DNA from: Polytrichum commune
Taxonomy: Eukaryota; Streptophyta; Polytrichopsida; Polytrichales; Polytrichaceae
Length of the DNA: 64,000 nucleotides
Direction: 5' to 3'
NCBI GenBank assembly: GCA_950295325.1
Contig: OX485805.1
Coordinates: forward strand, 31,731,501 to 31,795,500
In this document: positions 1 to 19,189 of the stretch, piece by piece
Numbering within the stretch: position 1 is the stretch's first letter
How the letters are laid out: each line of letters starts with the position of its first letter
Notes under the pieces: model-generated
Told to the model about the DNA's origin: nothing
Database searches by the model: none
What the model saw: the letters and a program-made list of their open reading frames with translations, nothing else
Position numbers and translations under genes: made by a program

Positions 1-3000
1 TGGGGCCCACCATATAAATGCATTTATTAGCTCTATAATATGACATTTGGGGGGGTCTAGGAGTGTCGTATTAACATTGTCATAGTCGTAGTATAGAGGT
101 AGATTTGAACTAGGAAGTTTGGTTTACGAAATTTGTGTCATAATATCGAGGTTGTCGTATTATCGAGTGTCGTATTAAAGAGGTAGGACTATACTATGCA
201 AAACCTAAATATGTCGTCAAGTTTGTGAAGGGTCCGCCTCACCTGTGCCCATGCCACCAACCAAATCCAAAGAGAGGGTTAGTAACGTACATGAGGTGAA
301 TAGCAACGGAAACCCAATTGTTATCTATGTCACACAATTTTGTACAACATGAAAATACATTTTGCATCATTGAATACACATATTGTCATAGAGTATTCTA
401 CATGCTCCTTAGCCATTTGAACCTTGTGCAGTCGAAAAAGAGAGGTAAATTACACACCCTCTCCACAAGACTAAGTTTGCACAACTTGCACTAATCCTGT
501 AAGTTACTAAGGGTAAACTGCCATATGCGGTTTAACCTGCGAAAGGAGGCTCTCTTGGCCTCTTACTCTTAATATAGGATTAGGTAAATGTTTGTGTCCA
601 TTGATGTGAAACCCACGATCTATGGTTGATATTCGTTAGGTAACACTGGCTTAACCCTAAAAGGTTCTTACCCTGGGGTTAGATAAAGTTACCAAGCAGG
701 TTCATTTGTGGGCAAGGAATAATCAAAGTAGAGAGAGAGCGAGAGAGAGAGAGATCATAGCCACGAGCTCATATGTGAACCCAAAGCGGGTTTTCAAGGC
801 TTGTGAACAAACACCTACCCATTCCTTGCGTATTAGTTTAAGGACATACGTAGCACATCCCCCACCTTTGCATTATCCTCGACAAACACAAATGGAAACA
901 ATGATTGACACCTTTGTATGTACTCCAATATCATCTATTAGTGTGGAGCTTATCATTTGGAGTTATATATAGCTATAAATTTACAAAGACATTATCAATT
1001 TTACCTAGATAGCATAATGGCTACACTAAATTTGTGGGTGAAAAAATTATTGCGGAAATGATTAAATGTGGGCCGGGTCACTCTAACTGTCAATTAAGGG
1101 TGGAAATCTTTTGGGTTCGAGACCCCATGTTTGTCCATAAGTCTTCATGGATACTTCCAACCAACACCTTACCTTAACAAAAGTTTCATTGACAAAATGC
1201 ATCCATGTAAATCAACTACCACAATACCTTTACCACTTTGGAACTAATTAAACTATTTTGAGATTAGTTTTGAAAATTGTAAAATTAAAAAATCTCTAAA
1301 ATTAATATAGGAAAAAGAGTTTTCATTTAAATTCGGGATTGCCGAACCTAAAAATATAAAATCCAATATTTATTCTCCTATAAATACCCAAAGTGGTAGA
1401 GGTACTATGGTGTTGTCCAACAAAGTCTCATTCCGAGAGATGGTATAAGCCCCCCCCCCCCCAAGAAAGAAGAAGAAGAAGAAGAAGAATATAAAATAAC
1501 TCATTCGACAACTTCGCATGTACATATCATTATTGAAAATGTCCTTCTTAGATGCTATTGATCCACATATAGACATATTATGGACTACATGAAGATTATG
1601 ATATCATGGTAGTGAGCATGCATGCGATGAGGAGAGAGTCCAACATTACAAAGAAAATTTGGTGTTTTTATAGTGGAACATGTTTGATCGGTTTATTATT
1701 TTGCATATTGCATTGTCTAATGTGATAGACACTAAAAACATGTTGTACCACCAAGTTGATTGTTAAATGTGGATGTTTACGATTGGCATGATCTAAATTA
1801 TTTGAAATGAAGAGCACATTGCAATCTAATCATTTTTATGAATTACATAGGATGCAAAACTTTTAAATTATATATTAAAAACATCCACATTTTAGTAGAG
1901 TGAAATTATATATGATAAATATGCACATGTATTTATGCTAAGCTTTTCAATTTGATGTGATAAATGCTTCCACTACATGTACAAAATAAAAACCATAAAC
2001 CAAAAAGACAAAAGCACAATAACTTAGCCACAAACAAAGAAAAAAACTCAAGGGAGCCCATGAGCATTTCAAGAGCCTCCAATTTGTGAAACCTAGAATC
2101 CAAATACAAACCCTAACAAGAATGGACAATGTAGTCATTGAGGACTATTACCATATGACAACAATGAATGAAAACATGGATTGGATGAAACTAACATCTA
2201 TTGTCAAAATTGTCTCTAAACCTTAGGGCCCCCTTTGTAAATTTATGTTTACTTCAAAATTCTTAATAGTCTTTATGAATGTACACACTAGAGAAAAACA
2301 ATACCTCTCCCTTATGTATACTATGTATGCTAATACCTCATATTGCCCCTTCTTACACTCACATTAGTTTGTACATTGTTTGAAGAGTCCACCCCCTGGG
2401 GTGAGTTCACACAATGGGTTGGATGAATTGGTTCCCAAGCTATAGAACAAAGTTTTAGGCTATAGCTTTTTTACTTCATGATTTTTGAATTTCAAATGAA
2501 AGGGGGGGACTATGATTAGATGAAAACGCTTGAAAAGTGGTTGAAGTGGCCAATAAACACAAGATAGAAGTTACAATTGCCTTTGTTGGGCAAAGATAGG
2601 AGGCTATTGTTTGAGAGAGAAGCAAGACCATTATTGGTGAGGATAGTTAAGCAATAAGCAAGAGTAGTGAGAGACTTCATGCAATAGGCAGAGTAGGCAT
2701 TCGAGAGATGCAAGGTCATCATCAACGAGGATAGTCATAGTAAGAGACAATATGAGTGAAGGTTGTGAGAAGTAGGAAGATTTTGAACTTACACAGGCTA
2801 TAGCCAAAGTGAGAACAAAATGTGAGCGAGGCTGATGGAAGAAATGGATTAGTTGAGTGCGATGCTAGGAAATAATATAATGTTAATTCTACAAAGAGAA
2901 AGGGAGGTAATAGTCTTAAGTTCATGAGAGAGGAAGCCAGAGAGCTTAGTTAGGAAGTTAGGTTGTGAAAGAGGAAAAAATCACAACCATGAGAGAGTGC

Positions 3001-3354
3001 CAATAGCATGTGAGAGGTGAGGTAACAAAGAAAGATACAAGAAGAGCCAATAGCCTATGAGAGGTGAGGTCATTAGAAGGCAATTAGCATGAGAGTGAGT
3101 GGATAGTTATGAGGACTAGCGGAAATGAAAGATGTGCAACCCTCGTGATGAGATACGATGAGTCACAATGTAGAAAGGAAAGAAAAGACATTAGAAAGGT
3201 TAGGGTTAATAATAGCCAAGGATGCAAGTCTACAGTCCCGAAGCCTAGGATCCAAATTATGAATTTGATGGATTATTATACTTGTTTCATTGACGTGATA
3301 AAGAGTAGGCTATTTGAGAATTGTGTTATTTAAGAATATAGCCTATATATATAT
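1..3354. other. Intergenic, no gene recognised
   Basis: AT-rich non-coding sequence. It contains a GA-rich tract (about 730-755), a poly-C run of 13 (1450-1462) with an adjoining AAG/AGA tract, and purine-rich GAGAG-type sequence at 2.6-3.1 kb. Short open frames have no protein-like character. Confidence 0.6.
1010..1130 (+). repeat. tRNA-derived SINE-like remnant
   Basis: TAGCATAATGG at 1010-1020 fits a Pol III A box and GGTTCGAGACC at 1114-1124 fits a B box. The T-arm around it can pair in four of five positions. The A-B distance (about 94 nt) is longer than normal, so an insertion or chance is possible. Confidence 0.35.
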
Positions 3355-3870
3355 ATTTTACTTTGATATGTGCAGAGATTGCAGTCCCCCCCCCCCCCAT
3401 TATGTTAGCTATTGAACCTAGAATGGTTAACAACATTTGAGCACGTAATCCAATCTTTTTCAAACACATGTCTTTATGGTGTTGTGTCTTAGATCTACAC
3501 TGGGTCCACACCTTAATACACACCACTCAAACATAGATGTTCATTTAACCAAGTAGCCGGATTATAGTAGAAGTGCCTAATTTAGTTATTTACCTTAATC
3601 ATACACCTATATTTGAGTGATCTCCAATTTGGTTTGGTTCCAAGAAAGGATACCATAAAGACACGTGTTTTAAAAGAGATTGAATTGATCAAATTATGAT
3701 AACCATTCTAAACTAAATAGCAAACATAATTGGAGGGACCTATACGACCATTCAATGAGCACGACAAACTTCACTTTGATAATGAATAAGTTATTCATAT
3801 GAGCTCCAAAGATTATGAGGAAAGTGGTTACGTCCTCAATTTGGATTCACTAACCATCACATACCAACTC
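3355..3870. mobile_element. Two family D elements in inverted orientation
   Basis: 3355-3600 is a forward copy: GAACCTAGAATGGTTAACA, then GAGCACGTAATCCAATC, then CACCACTCAAACATAG. 3600-3870 is a reverse copy: AACCATTCTAAACTAAATAG, CGACCATTCAATGAGCACGA, TTCATATGAGCTCCAAAGAT. Both lack one end. A poly-C run of 13 (3386-3398) sits at the fixed family D position. Confidence 0.65.
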
Positions 3871-3977
3871 CGGCAGTTGGGAAAAATGTAACCACTTCAG
3901 GCCCATCTACATTATATACCCTGCTGACAGAAAATGTGTCTAATGTGGTCATGCAATCTGATGTGACATGATGTTTT

Positions 3978-5382
3978 TGGGAATGACAAATGTTTGTGGT
4001 CCATCAATCTAACGTGGAATTATGATGTTTGTGGTCCTTTCAATCTCAGACTTGGAATGAGTTTTTGTAACTCATTAAGTATCTTGCTTTCTTTCCAATC
4101 GCATCATGGAATTGACAACTTTTGTGGTCCATCAATCTGATGTGGTATTACGATGTTTGTGGTCCTTTCAATCTCGGAGTTGGAATGAGTTTTTGTAACT
4201 CATTAAGTATCTTGCTTTCTTTTCAATCTCAGACTTGGAATTGACAACGGTAGGGGTCCATCAATCTGACATGAAATTACGATGTTTGTGGTCCTTTCAA
4301 TCTCAGCCTTGGAATGAGTTACAAAAACTCATTAAGTATCTTGCTTTCTTTCCAATCTCAGGCATGGAATTGACAACGTTTGTGGTCCTTTCAATCTCAG
4401 ATTTGGAATGAGTTTCTGTAACTCATTAAGTATCTTGCTTTCTTTTCAATCTCAGACATGGAATTGACAACTTGTGTGGTCCATCAATCTGACGTGGAGT
4501 TATGCTGTTTGCTGTCCTTTCAATCTTGGACTTGGAACGAGTTTCTGTAATTGATTACGTATCTTGATTTCTTTTCAATCTTGAACATGGAATTGACAAC
4601 TTTTGTGGTCCATCGATCTGATGTGGAATTACGCTGTTTGTGGTCCTTTCAATCTCGGACTTGCAATGAGTTTCTGTTAACTCATCAAGAATCTTGCTTT
4701 CTTTTCAATCTCGGACATGGAATTGACAACTTGTGTGGTCCATCAATCTGACGTGGAATTATGGTGTTTGTGGTCTTTTCAATCTTGGACTTGAAATGAG
4801 TTTCTGTAACTCATTAAGTATCTTGCCTTCTTTTCAATCTCAGACATGAAATCGACAACTTTTGTGGTCCATCGATCTGACGTGAAATTGCGCAGTTTGC
4901 GGTCCTTTCAATCTCGGATTTGGAACGAGTTTCTGTAACTCATCAAGAATCTTGCTTTCTTTTCAATCTCAGACATGGAATTGACAACTTGTGTGGTCCT
5001 TCAATTTGATGTGGAATTATGCTGTTTGTGGTCCTTCCAATCTTGGACTTGGAATGAGCTTCTGTAACTCATTAAGTATCTTGCTTTCTTTTCAATCTCA
5101 GACATGGAATCGACAACTTTTGTGGTCCATCGATCTGATGTGGAATTACGCTGTTTGTGGTCCTTTCAATCTCGGACTTGGAATGAGTTTCTGTAACTCA
5201 TTAAGTATCTTGCTTTCTTTTCAATCTCAGACATGGAATTGACAACGTTTGTGGTCCTTTCAATCTCAGATTTGGAATCGACAACTTTTGTGGACTTGAC
5301 GATGTTTGTGGTCCTTTCAATCTCAGCCTTGGAATGAATCTCTGCTACTTATTAAGTATCTTCTTGCTTTCTTTTCAATCCG
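3978..5382. repeat. 129-bp tandem repeat array (satellite-like), about 11 copies
   Basis: The anchor GTTTGTGG (or close variant) recurs at about 4027, 4155, 4284, 4378, 4507, 4636, 4766, 4895, 5024, 5153, 5247 and 5304. Spacing is 128-130 bp except two short units of 94 bp (to 4378 and 5247) and a final 57 bp. Each unit holds GAGTTTCTGTAACTCATTAAG, whose outer GAGTT/AACTC can pair, and CTTGCTTTCTTTTCAATCTC. From 4.5 to 5.2 kb two subtypes alternate. The period is divisible by three, so open frames run through it, but there is no gene. Confidence 0.93.
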
Positions 5383-5708
5383 GCAGCTTCAGTCAGGAAT
5401 TTGGTACCCCACAACAAAGACTTAAGAAGAATCTTGGTACATGTTCTTAAAAATAGCAGCTGCCAGGTGAATCAAAAACTCTTCATGTCTGTCATTGTAA
5501 GAGATCATGACGTTGTTGATGGTTTGAAACGAGTCACATCTGTTTTTTTGCAATGGAATGTTGAGGAAATTTGTGATTGATCCTTCAAGCTGACGTGAAA
5601 TAAATTTTTGAAGTATATTCTTGCTTTCTTTTCAAACCACTTTGAGTCAGGGGATATGATGTTAAGTTACCTTGTAACAAGTTCTTAGAATGTCTTGGTA
5701 CATGTTTC
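5383..5708. other. Spacer between the 129-bp array and the Mutator-type MITE
   Basis: Non-coding. An AGAATCTTGGTACATGTTCTT-like segment (about 5430) has a second version near 5690 (AGAATGTCTTGGTACATG), so the two flanks are themselves an old duplication about 260 bp apart. Confidence 0.45.
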
Positions 5709-5976
5709 TTGAAAATAACGGCTAGAGATTTGTGGTGCCTACGTAAACTCATCCATTGCAAAGGTGGAAACGTAGTGAATTACATTATATCATGTGAATG
5801 ATTATTTTTTAAGATAATTTGACTCTGGAAACGGAGTTGTTGATCCCAAATTAGTTTAGTGGTGTCGAATTGGAATGAATCAGCCCTCGAGCTTGAGAGC
5901 AGTTTCTTTAGTGGAATCCCTTCATCCATGATGGATGAGTTTACGTAGCCGCCATGAATCCCAAGTTGAAAATAAC
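5709..5976. mobile_element. Mutator-type MITE, copy 1 (with target duplication)
   Basis: Inverted ends carry CTACGTAAACTCATCC (left, about 5739) and GGATGAGTTTACGTAG (right, about 5933-5948), extended outward by GATT-TGG-type matches. The flanks are an 11-bp direct repeat TTGAAAATAAC at 5709-5719 and 5966-5976. Long inverted ends with a 9-11 bp target duplication are characteristic of Mutator-like elements. About 246 bp, non-coding. Confidence 0.85.
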
Positions 5977-7994
5977 AACCATGTTCATTAAAACCCTTCA
6001 TGTCCGTTTTTTTTACAAGATGACTATGTTGATGATCTGAAATTGGTCACATTGGTGTTTTTTTGGTGTGTTGGTTGCACGATGGATAATGAAGAATGTC
6101 GTATGGCTTTCTATTTATTTTATTTAATTGGGCGGTAGGTTGTAATTTGTTCAAAGAATTTGCAGTTAGGTCACAAGAGGGATGTTAGGATGGGAAATTT
6201 GTTGGTTATGACATAACTTGCATACGTGGTGTTTGATGCGGAGTTGGCAATGATCCACTAAGCCACATTGCCATGTTGGTTTTTATGTCATCTTAAGTTC
6301 TTATAAAGGAGAAAATCACCTTATTATTTCAGTTGCAATCTAACCTCATGGACCCCCTCCCCCTTCATAAATATAAAATAAATAAATTGTATGCATATAT
6401 TGATTCACATCTTTCTTGCAATATCTAATATTTTTCTTGGCTACATTCAAACTGAAACACATGAAAAGATTGAAGTTCAAATTAAGGATTTCTCGCACAA
6501 AATCTATCACCATGTGTATTAACAATTATGGACTACACAACAAGCGAGAGGAGAGTGGATGATGAGTTGCAATAGTAACGAGATATCCACCTACACAAAT
6601 TGTCTATGAGAAATATTCCATATGCCCATGGACGGAAACACAACATTTTGAATAGAATTCCACTGACAAGTTATATTTGGAATTGGTCTAAGGGTTTAGT
6701 GAGCCCTTAGTATCTTATGTATCATCTTAAGTATCATGTCCCAAACCATTGCGACCTTTCATGATTAGTTGTGACCCATCACAAGTAGTTTGTGACCTTT
6801 CATGAACCATCACTATTGCAAAATGTCATAATGCAACCTTAATTAGAAGGGTTGATACCTATTGCCAAAAAGAATCACCATGATAACCAAAAGTTAATAT
6901 AATGAGGCAAAAGAAGAAATTAATTTATTTGGATGAGATTGCAAATTTGGGTCAATAAAAATGGATAAGGTCTGTTAAAATCATGTAGCAAACATGAATG
7001 AAGAACCTCTTTGCCTTCATGCTACAACTCACTGTGAAAGGTGGTTTTTTTTTCTTGAGAACGACCAATCAAACCAATAAGCCAAAATTGAAGTTGGAAT
7101 CAAAGAGTCTTTATCCACAATTTTAATGGGTTGTTTGGTGTTCCAAGGGTTTTTGGGTCAATTGGCGAGGACAACATCATGTGTTTTATTTAGGAGTTTG
7201 GGTATGGAACCCTGAAAGGCCCCTTAAACAACTAGTGTATGCAATATAACAAACACCTCCTATCCTAATTGAGAAAATTGAATGCATTGATTGCAAGGTT
7301 TAGGGTAGCCAACAAAACCATTGGAACCATAAATGTGGAGTTTGAATGCACTATCTTCCTCTAGGAGTTTGATGGGGCATGGGATTTTGTGCATGGTGTG
7401 ATGTGGATTCCAACTTTCATTTGTTGTGGAATCACATGGTCGCAGTGTGCAATTGTGTAACTTGTAGTTTGTGGAATTTAATCAAAGGGGGGGGGGATTA
7501 TTGAGTGATTCTTTGTGGTAGGTTTGGCCATTGTGTTTGGACATCTATTGTGGCATTTGTGAACTCTATGTAGTGGGAGGTGAGGGTTTATGAGGGTTGT
7601 GTGGGTATGCCTTTCATAAGAAGGATGTATGAGCATAGTCTAGGTGGATGTGAATGGGTTTTTTTGTGCCTCTTGATACAAAGCTTCATGCTTCATTTCG
7701 ATCAAACTTCACGTGGTTGTTTTAAACCAATCAACCTCCTTTCTCCTTATACTAGGTTAGTTTCCAACAATAACCAACATGTTCTTCCACTAGCATGGTA
7801 TGTTAAGCCTCGGTCTACCATGATATGGTCTCATTCTTGCTATTCTTTGCTACTTTACTCTCCAACCATACTAGTTGGATATACTAACTTGTATGTCTCA
7901 ATCAACATTTCCTTGTCTAACTCTAACTCTTGGAGCCAACTAGTATGTGAAGGTTCAAGGATGGATTGTATTGTACTCGTCCTAATCTAATCAT
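5977..7994. other. Intergenic, no gene recognised
   Basis: AT-rich non-coding sequence with a poly-G run of 10 at 7487-7496. The 136-codon open frame at 7580-7990 has no recognisable motif and unremarkable composition. Confidence 0.55.
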
Positions 7995-8940
7995 TACCGT
8001 ACGTTAAGGGCAGCTTCGGCGCTCTCTTGCCGAATAATTATTAAAAGTAAAAAAACAGTGTTCAGCACCTAGAAATAATATATTAATGTTTTCGGCAATT
8101 TTCTCTTTTAATTTTAAAAATTCAGCTTAAATTCATTTTTAATTTTCTATTTAAGCTTATATCTTGTACATCTCTCTTGCATTGAATGACAAGTAAGATG
8201 TGAGTGAAGAGTAGAGAATGCTCTGTGCTTTATGCAAGTAGAGTGGAGTTGTGTTCAACAATGTATATGGGATATGTAAACTTTGAGGTGAAGCACCGAG
8301 TTAGACTTCATTTTTATAACTCGCATAACATTTGCATAGAGTCTTCAAATGACATAAAATTTGTTGGAGGTGAAAGATTACTTGATTTGTAAACTTTTCT
8401 TAGACCAACAAAATTCCAAAAAAGTTGATCTTCTATGCACAAATGAGCTCCGAAAAACTGTTATGAACGCATTTTAATTTTTTGATCTTTACACGGCTGC
8501 AATGTTTTGTCCATATCTTTTGCATAAAGACTTATTTTGACACAAAACTTATTGGAGGTGGAAGAAGGATTGATTTCTCAACTTTTGTTAGTTGGACAAA
8601 ATTCTATAAAACTTCATCTTCTATGCTCAATTGGACTCCAAAAATTTGTGTACAACACATTTGAAAAGCCTCACCTAGAGTCTTGCTACTTCTTAACCCA
8701 TATTCTTTGTGGACTAATGTAAGTGAGCTTGATTACAAAAGGAGCACCTTCTCTCTTTCAAAATTCACATATGCTTCCACTGTAAGTAAAACTCTAGTGA
8801 GAAGTAAAAATTTCTTACTTTTCGGCAATTTTGAAAAATAATTAATTTTATATTCGGCAAAAAATGCCAATAATATTCCAAATTTTTCGGCGTCTATTTT
8901 TAGAATTATTTTGTGCCGAAGCTGCCCTTAACGTACGGTA
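7995..8940. mobile_element. TA-flanked non-autonomous DNA transposon, 0.94 kb
   Basis: Perfect inverted ends of 24 bp, beginning CCGTACGTTAAGGGCAGC, lie at 7997-8020 and 8915-8938, each bordered by TA. The sub-terminal motif TTCGGCA/TGCCGAA is repeated near both ends (about 8028, 8090, 8822, 8856). The interior is AT-rich and contains an imperfect direct duplication of about 125 bp, offset 188 bp (8350-8475 and 8539-8663). TA target duplication fits Tc1/mariner-type elements; a superfamily cannot be set without a transposase. Confidence 0.85.
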
Positions 8941-11199
8941 TACTAAGTTCATGCCCTTCAAACCATGTTTGCTAATCTAGATTTAGTCTTAAACTTCCTT
9001 ACTTTGCAACCAAACTCCTACTATCTCATTCTAACTCCATGCAGCACCACCTAATCTCTCTAATATGCACCTCAACCACCCAATTCCATGTGAGAGGTCT
9101 ACTAGTTCTTAGAGATAACAACACTTGAAGAAAACAACTAACAAGACGATTCATGTGATTGACCTCAAATTTTGCTCTATAGCCTCTTTATTCCAATACT
9201 CATGAGGAACTAACAAAGAGGGGAGTTCAACAATTCATTTATCCTTGGCTCTTGAGGGAAATGATTGAACTATTATAACTAACCACTAATTTTCAAAATT
9301 ATGCTCTCCTCTTTATGTAGCCAAAACCTAAACTTGGTATCAACTAGAAGGTTTTATAGCAAACCAACAATTACTTTAATAGATCCAATATTAATATCAA
9401 TTTACTAAGTGTAAATTGAACCTATCAACCATATTGGTTGAACTAGTACTGGTTCACCAAGTATTCATTGAACTTAATAGCCATATAGGGTCACCTATTA
9501 ATGGATCAACTATATCAATTGACATTTAAGTATATTTGGACAAACTGCTTGTCCAAAAATAATAAGGGATGTGCACTAGCGGGGACAAAAACTTCAAGTG
9601 ACAACAACAAAAGCAACAATACAACAACCACTATTTCAATCGTTTGTATTCCATGTTTGCCAACCATCATATTTCCGTGGTGTTGCTATCTAGTGTGCAT
9701 CATATTGGCAGTTGGAATTGTCAAAATTCATGCATGAAATCTAAATATACTTAAATCTTGGTTCAATGATCACATTGGTTGAAAACTTATATAACTACTA
9801 GTGTCTATCGATGCGTTGTCAAAATAAGACATTTGCTTTAGCACCTAATATACTTGTAATAATGGGCAGTGATAGTGTTGAAGGTTGCATGCAAAATTTT
9901 GAGGAAGAATCTAGTCCAATACATTGAACCCTTCCATGCTTGCCATGAATCCTCTTGTGCAATTTGTCGTTGTGCTTTATCTTCCGTAATCAAGAGGGGG
10001 ATATTTTTGAATGGTTTAATGCTTGATGGTGTCATGTTGCAGTGTGATAAACCATATGCAAGGAGGTTGCAAGTAAAGAAGAGGTTGCCTAGCCTCGGTA
10101 TTAGTGGAGGTCCTAGTTCACTTTTGCCAAGTATTGGGTGGGGCGGGCACAAAAATTGACCACCATGTCCGCTTTCATAATAAGTTGATCATCAAAGGTT
10201 TCATGCTCTCCTAGTTTGAATTCAAGTGCTTCATGACTAATTTTTTTTTTAATATTTCAAGCACATTATGGTCCTTAGTGATACAACAATTAGTCCAATA
10301 TCTTGTGATGAATTGAAAACCCAAAAGCCATAGGTAATCAATGCCTCTTCAAGTTGACTCTTGAGACTCCAATTCTTGGACAAGCCCATCCATTGTTGTA
10401 TTTACATAACAAATCCTCTCTCATCCATCCACTTTTTGCATTTGTGGATGCGGATACAATGCATTCTCCCACGTAATGTAATTTCCATATCTGCATTTGG
10501 GAAAGAAACTACAATGTCTTGCAAAAATACATGATAAGGAAGTCATCAATTAAAACATCCTAGGTTATTTGAGGTAAATGACTCACTTTTAGGTCGCAAT
10601 GAATCCAAGGAAAATGAGTTGCATTGATCAAAATTTCAAGATGAATCAAGGACATGAATTGCTTGTCTCGTTATGTATGTGGCAAGTTTGCGATGGCTGC
10701 AAACAGGCTAATTTTGTTGGAAATTGTGTATGACCATATCCACTTTCTGCAAATGTTTGCGGATACAATGATGGATGGGAGCCCTCACCTGTATTATAAT
10801 GGGTCACATAATTACATCCCCAACACTTGCACCAGTTTGTGGACACTGGAACAACCTTGGACTGTGGTTGCATGTCATATTTTACAAGTGGTATGGTAAG
10901 TAAAAGGCATGTTATGGGCAATCTTTGAGAAGAACTTACCTGAAACATAAACCAGTTGGAGCACATCTTGCAGCTGCCTCACAATACATTTTTAGGTAGC
11001 CATAACAACTTGAAGCAAAATGATGATGATGAACTGCAGGTTAATGTCATGAAGAGAAGAGCATGCATACTTCAAAGAACCGATCTTTTCGTTCTTCTTA
11101 AATACAAAAACAAACATGCTGCCTAAAAAGATGTGTTTGTTAGTTGAACTCCAAATACTCATGTTTCTTCCTTGCAAGACTAAAACACTGGAGCAAAAG
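8941..11199. other. Intergenic, no gene recognised
   Basis: No convincing gene. Open frames on opposite strands around 9.85-10.15 and 10.65-10.97 kb overlap each other and show no motifs. Confidence 0.5.
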
Positions 11200-11749
11200 T
11201 CACATCACATATACAAAGAGTTGACAGAAGCCCATTACAAGAAGAGCAGCTTGACATGGTAAGGTACCACAAGCTCCTCAAATGCCTAATATCTTCCTAC
11301 TTACAAGACTACTACTACTACAAACCTGTCACTTGCCTGGAGTTTAGGGACTTCACCACTTACACGACAGCATCTCTAAGTAACCTTGGGAATCTCAATT
11401 TCTCTAAGTTAACAACACTCTTGGCACATGCATGGAGTTTTAGCTGTCATTATTTCAGTACATAACATACTGCTAAACCCTCCACTCTTCCATAGATGAG
11501 CTTACATGTCCACTTGTAGCAACTCTCAGCCCAGCCCACAAATACAAGGCCTAAGAAATCCAGAAAAGCATCAATTATGCACATAAAAGGCACCACACCA
11601 TCTTCTCGCAACTATGTGTTCCTGACGACTCAACAAGTGAGCAAGTTGGGCAAGGCAAAGTTAAGAAGCAAATGGAAAAAGAAAGAAAGAAAGAAAGAAT
11701 GAAAAAACGAAACAAAAAAACAAAAAAAAAGCCTGATCTACTAACTATT
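11200..11749 (-). other. Probable 3' untranslated and downstream region of BSK
   Basis: This directly follows the BSK stop on the minus strand. It contains an A-rich run on the plus strand (about 11672-11730). I found no canonical AATAAA in the minus-strand sense, only an AAATAA near 11450, so the cleavage site is undefined. Confidence 0.35.

Positions 11750-19189
<7,440 letters not shown>

Noticed and set aside
3978..5382. CRISPR-like regular repeats
   Set aside because: Whole 129-bp units are repeated without unique spacers; this is a tandem satellite in a plant genome.
7580..7990. 136-codon open frame
   Set aside because: No domain, no splice context and no compositional signal of coding.
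9838..10159. Overlapping open frames on both strands
   Set aside because: Each is the shadow of the other; neither has a recognisable motif or splice sites.
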